This document shows, in pieces, positions 41,027 through 41,057 of a stretch of DNA of 41,057 nucleotides (the first letter of the stretch is position 1; every line of letters begins with the position of its first letter). The notes under the pieces are model-generated. The model was not told where the DNA came from and made no database searches. It saw only the letters and a list, made by a program, of their open reading frames with translations. The translations under genes were made by a program, and so were the position numbers. Source of the stretch: an uncultured Bacilli bacterium (GTDB lineage Bacteria > Bacillota_I > Bacilli_A > RF39 > UBA660); the NCBI GenBank assembly GCA_910578855.1, contig CAJTRV010000008.1, forward strand, positions 1 to 41,057, given 5' to 3'.

Positions 41027-41057
41027 TTTTTTGGAGAGTTTGATCCTGGCTCAGGAT
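41027..41057 (+). rRNA. rrs: 16S ribosomal RNA, 5' end only (cut by the window)
   Basis: GGAGAGTTTGATCCTGGCTC followed by AGGAT is the universal 5' sequence of bacterial 16S rRNA. The exact first base is uncertain by a few positions. Only about 30 bases are in the window, too few for taxonomic placement. Confidence 0.95.

Overview
The window is the replication-origin region of a low-GC (roughly one-third G+C), standard-code member of the Bacillota. It has Bacillus-type gene order around dnaA, plus ComK, SpoVT and a BofA-like protein, so it belongs to or descends from spore-forming Bacilli-like stock. The AT-rich composition, the CBS/DRTGG manganese pyrophosphatase and the trimmed gene order make me think of the Turicibacter/Erysipelotrichia neighbourhood close to the Mollicutes. 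That placement is inference, and 16S rRNA is only just entered at the right edge.

Layout. Left arm (126-5015, minus strand): rpmH, rnpA, yidC and jag, then a promoter/terminator break, then an HD-domain gene, mnmE and a ZIP metal transporter. Origin (about 5016-6904): DnaA-box clusters on both sides of dnaA; the usual box is TTTTCCACA rather than TTATCCACA. Right arm (plus strand): dnaA, dnaN, a comK gene where yaaA (an S4-domain gene) usually lies, then recF, gyrB and gyrA. A gene-free stretch of about 1 kb follows, holding six parS (ParB/Spo0J) sites and then the 4.5S SRP RNA. Next come tadA, dnaX, ebfC, recR, bofA-like, holB, ricT, trmN6-like, rsmI and pth, then mfd and a small membrane protein. 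ppaC (26316-27932) is the only gene on the right arm facing the origin. After it come spoVT, a UDG-superfamily gene, a decayed DnaQ-type exonuclease, a T-box leader controlling dut-metG, a 58-residue membrane protein, tatD, a 3D-domain exported protein, rsmA, a sodium:alanine-type symporter, ung-tilS-ftsH, and an rRNA operon with two promoters that runs off the window.

How it works together. The region is mostly information processing: initiation (DnaA, DnaN), clamp loading (DnaX, HolB), repair (RecF, RecR, Mfd, Ung, the UDG-like protein, dUTPase), topology (gyrase), tRNA and rRNA modification (MnmE, TadA, TilS, TrmN6-like, RsmI, RsmA), and membrane protein insertion and turnover (YidC, SRP RNA, FtsH). 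Chromosome organisation is visible as DNA sites: six parS copies within 850 bp and two exact 14-bp Noc-binding palindromes inside dnaX and rsmI. No parA, parB or noc gene is in the window.

Points I find most worth following up: the tight parS cluster next to gyrA; the exact Noc sites; comK sitting in the dnaN-recF interval and lacking the C-terminal tail of Bacillus ComK; dUTPase as first gene under a methionine-type T-box; the exonuclease pseudogene with a lost start and three in-frame stops; and a Rho_N/SAP-like tail on FtsH. I did not see an insertion sequence, prophage, CRISPR array or tRNA gene.
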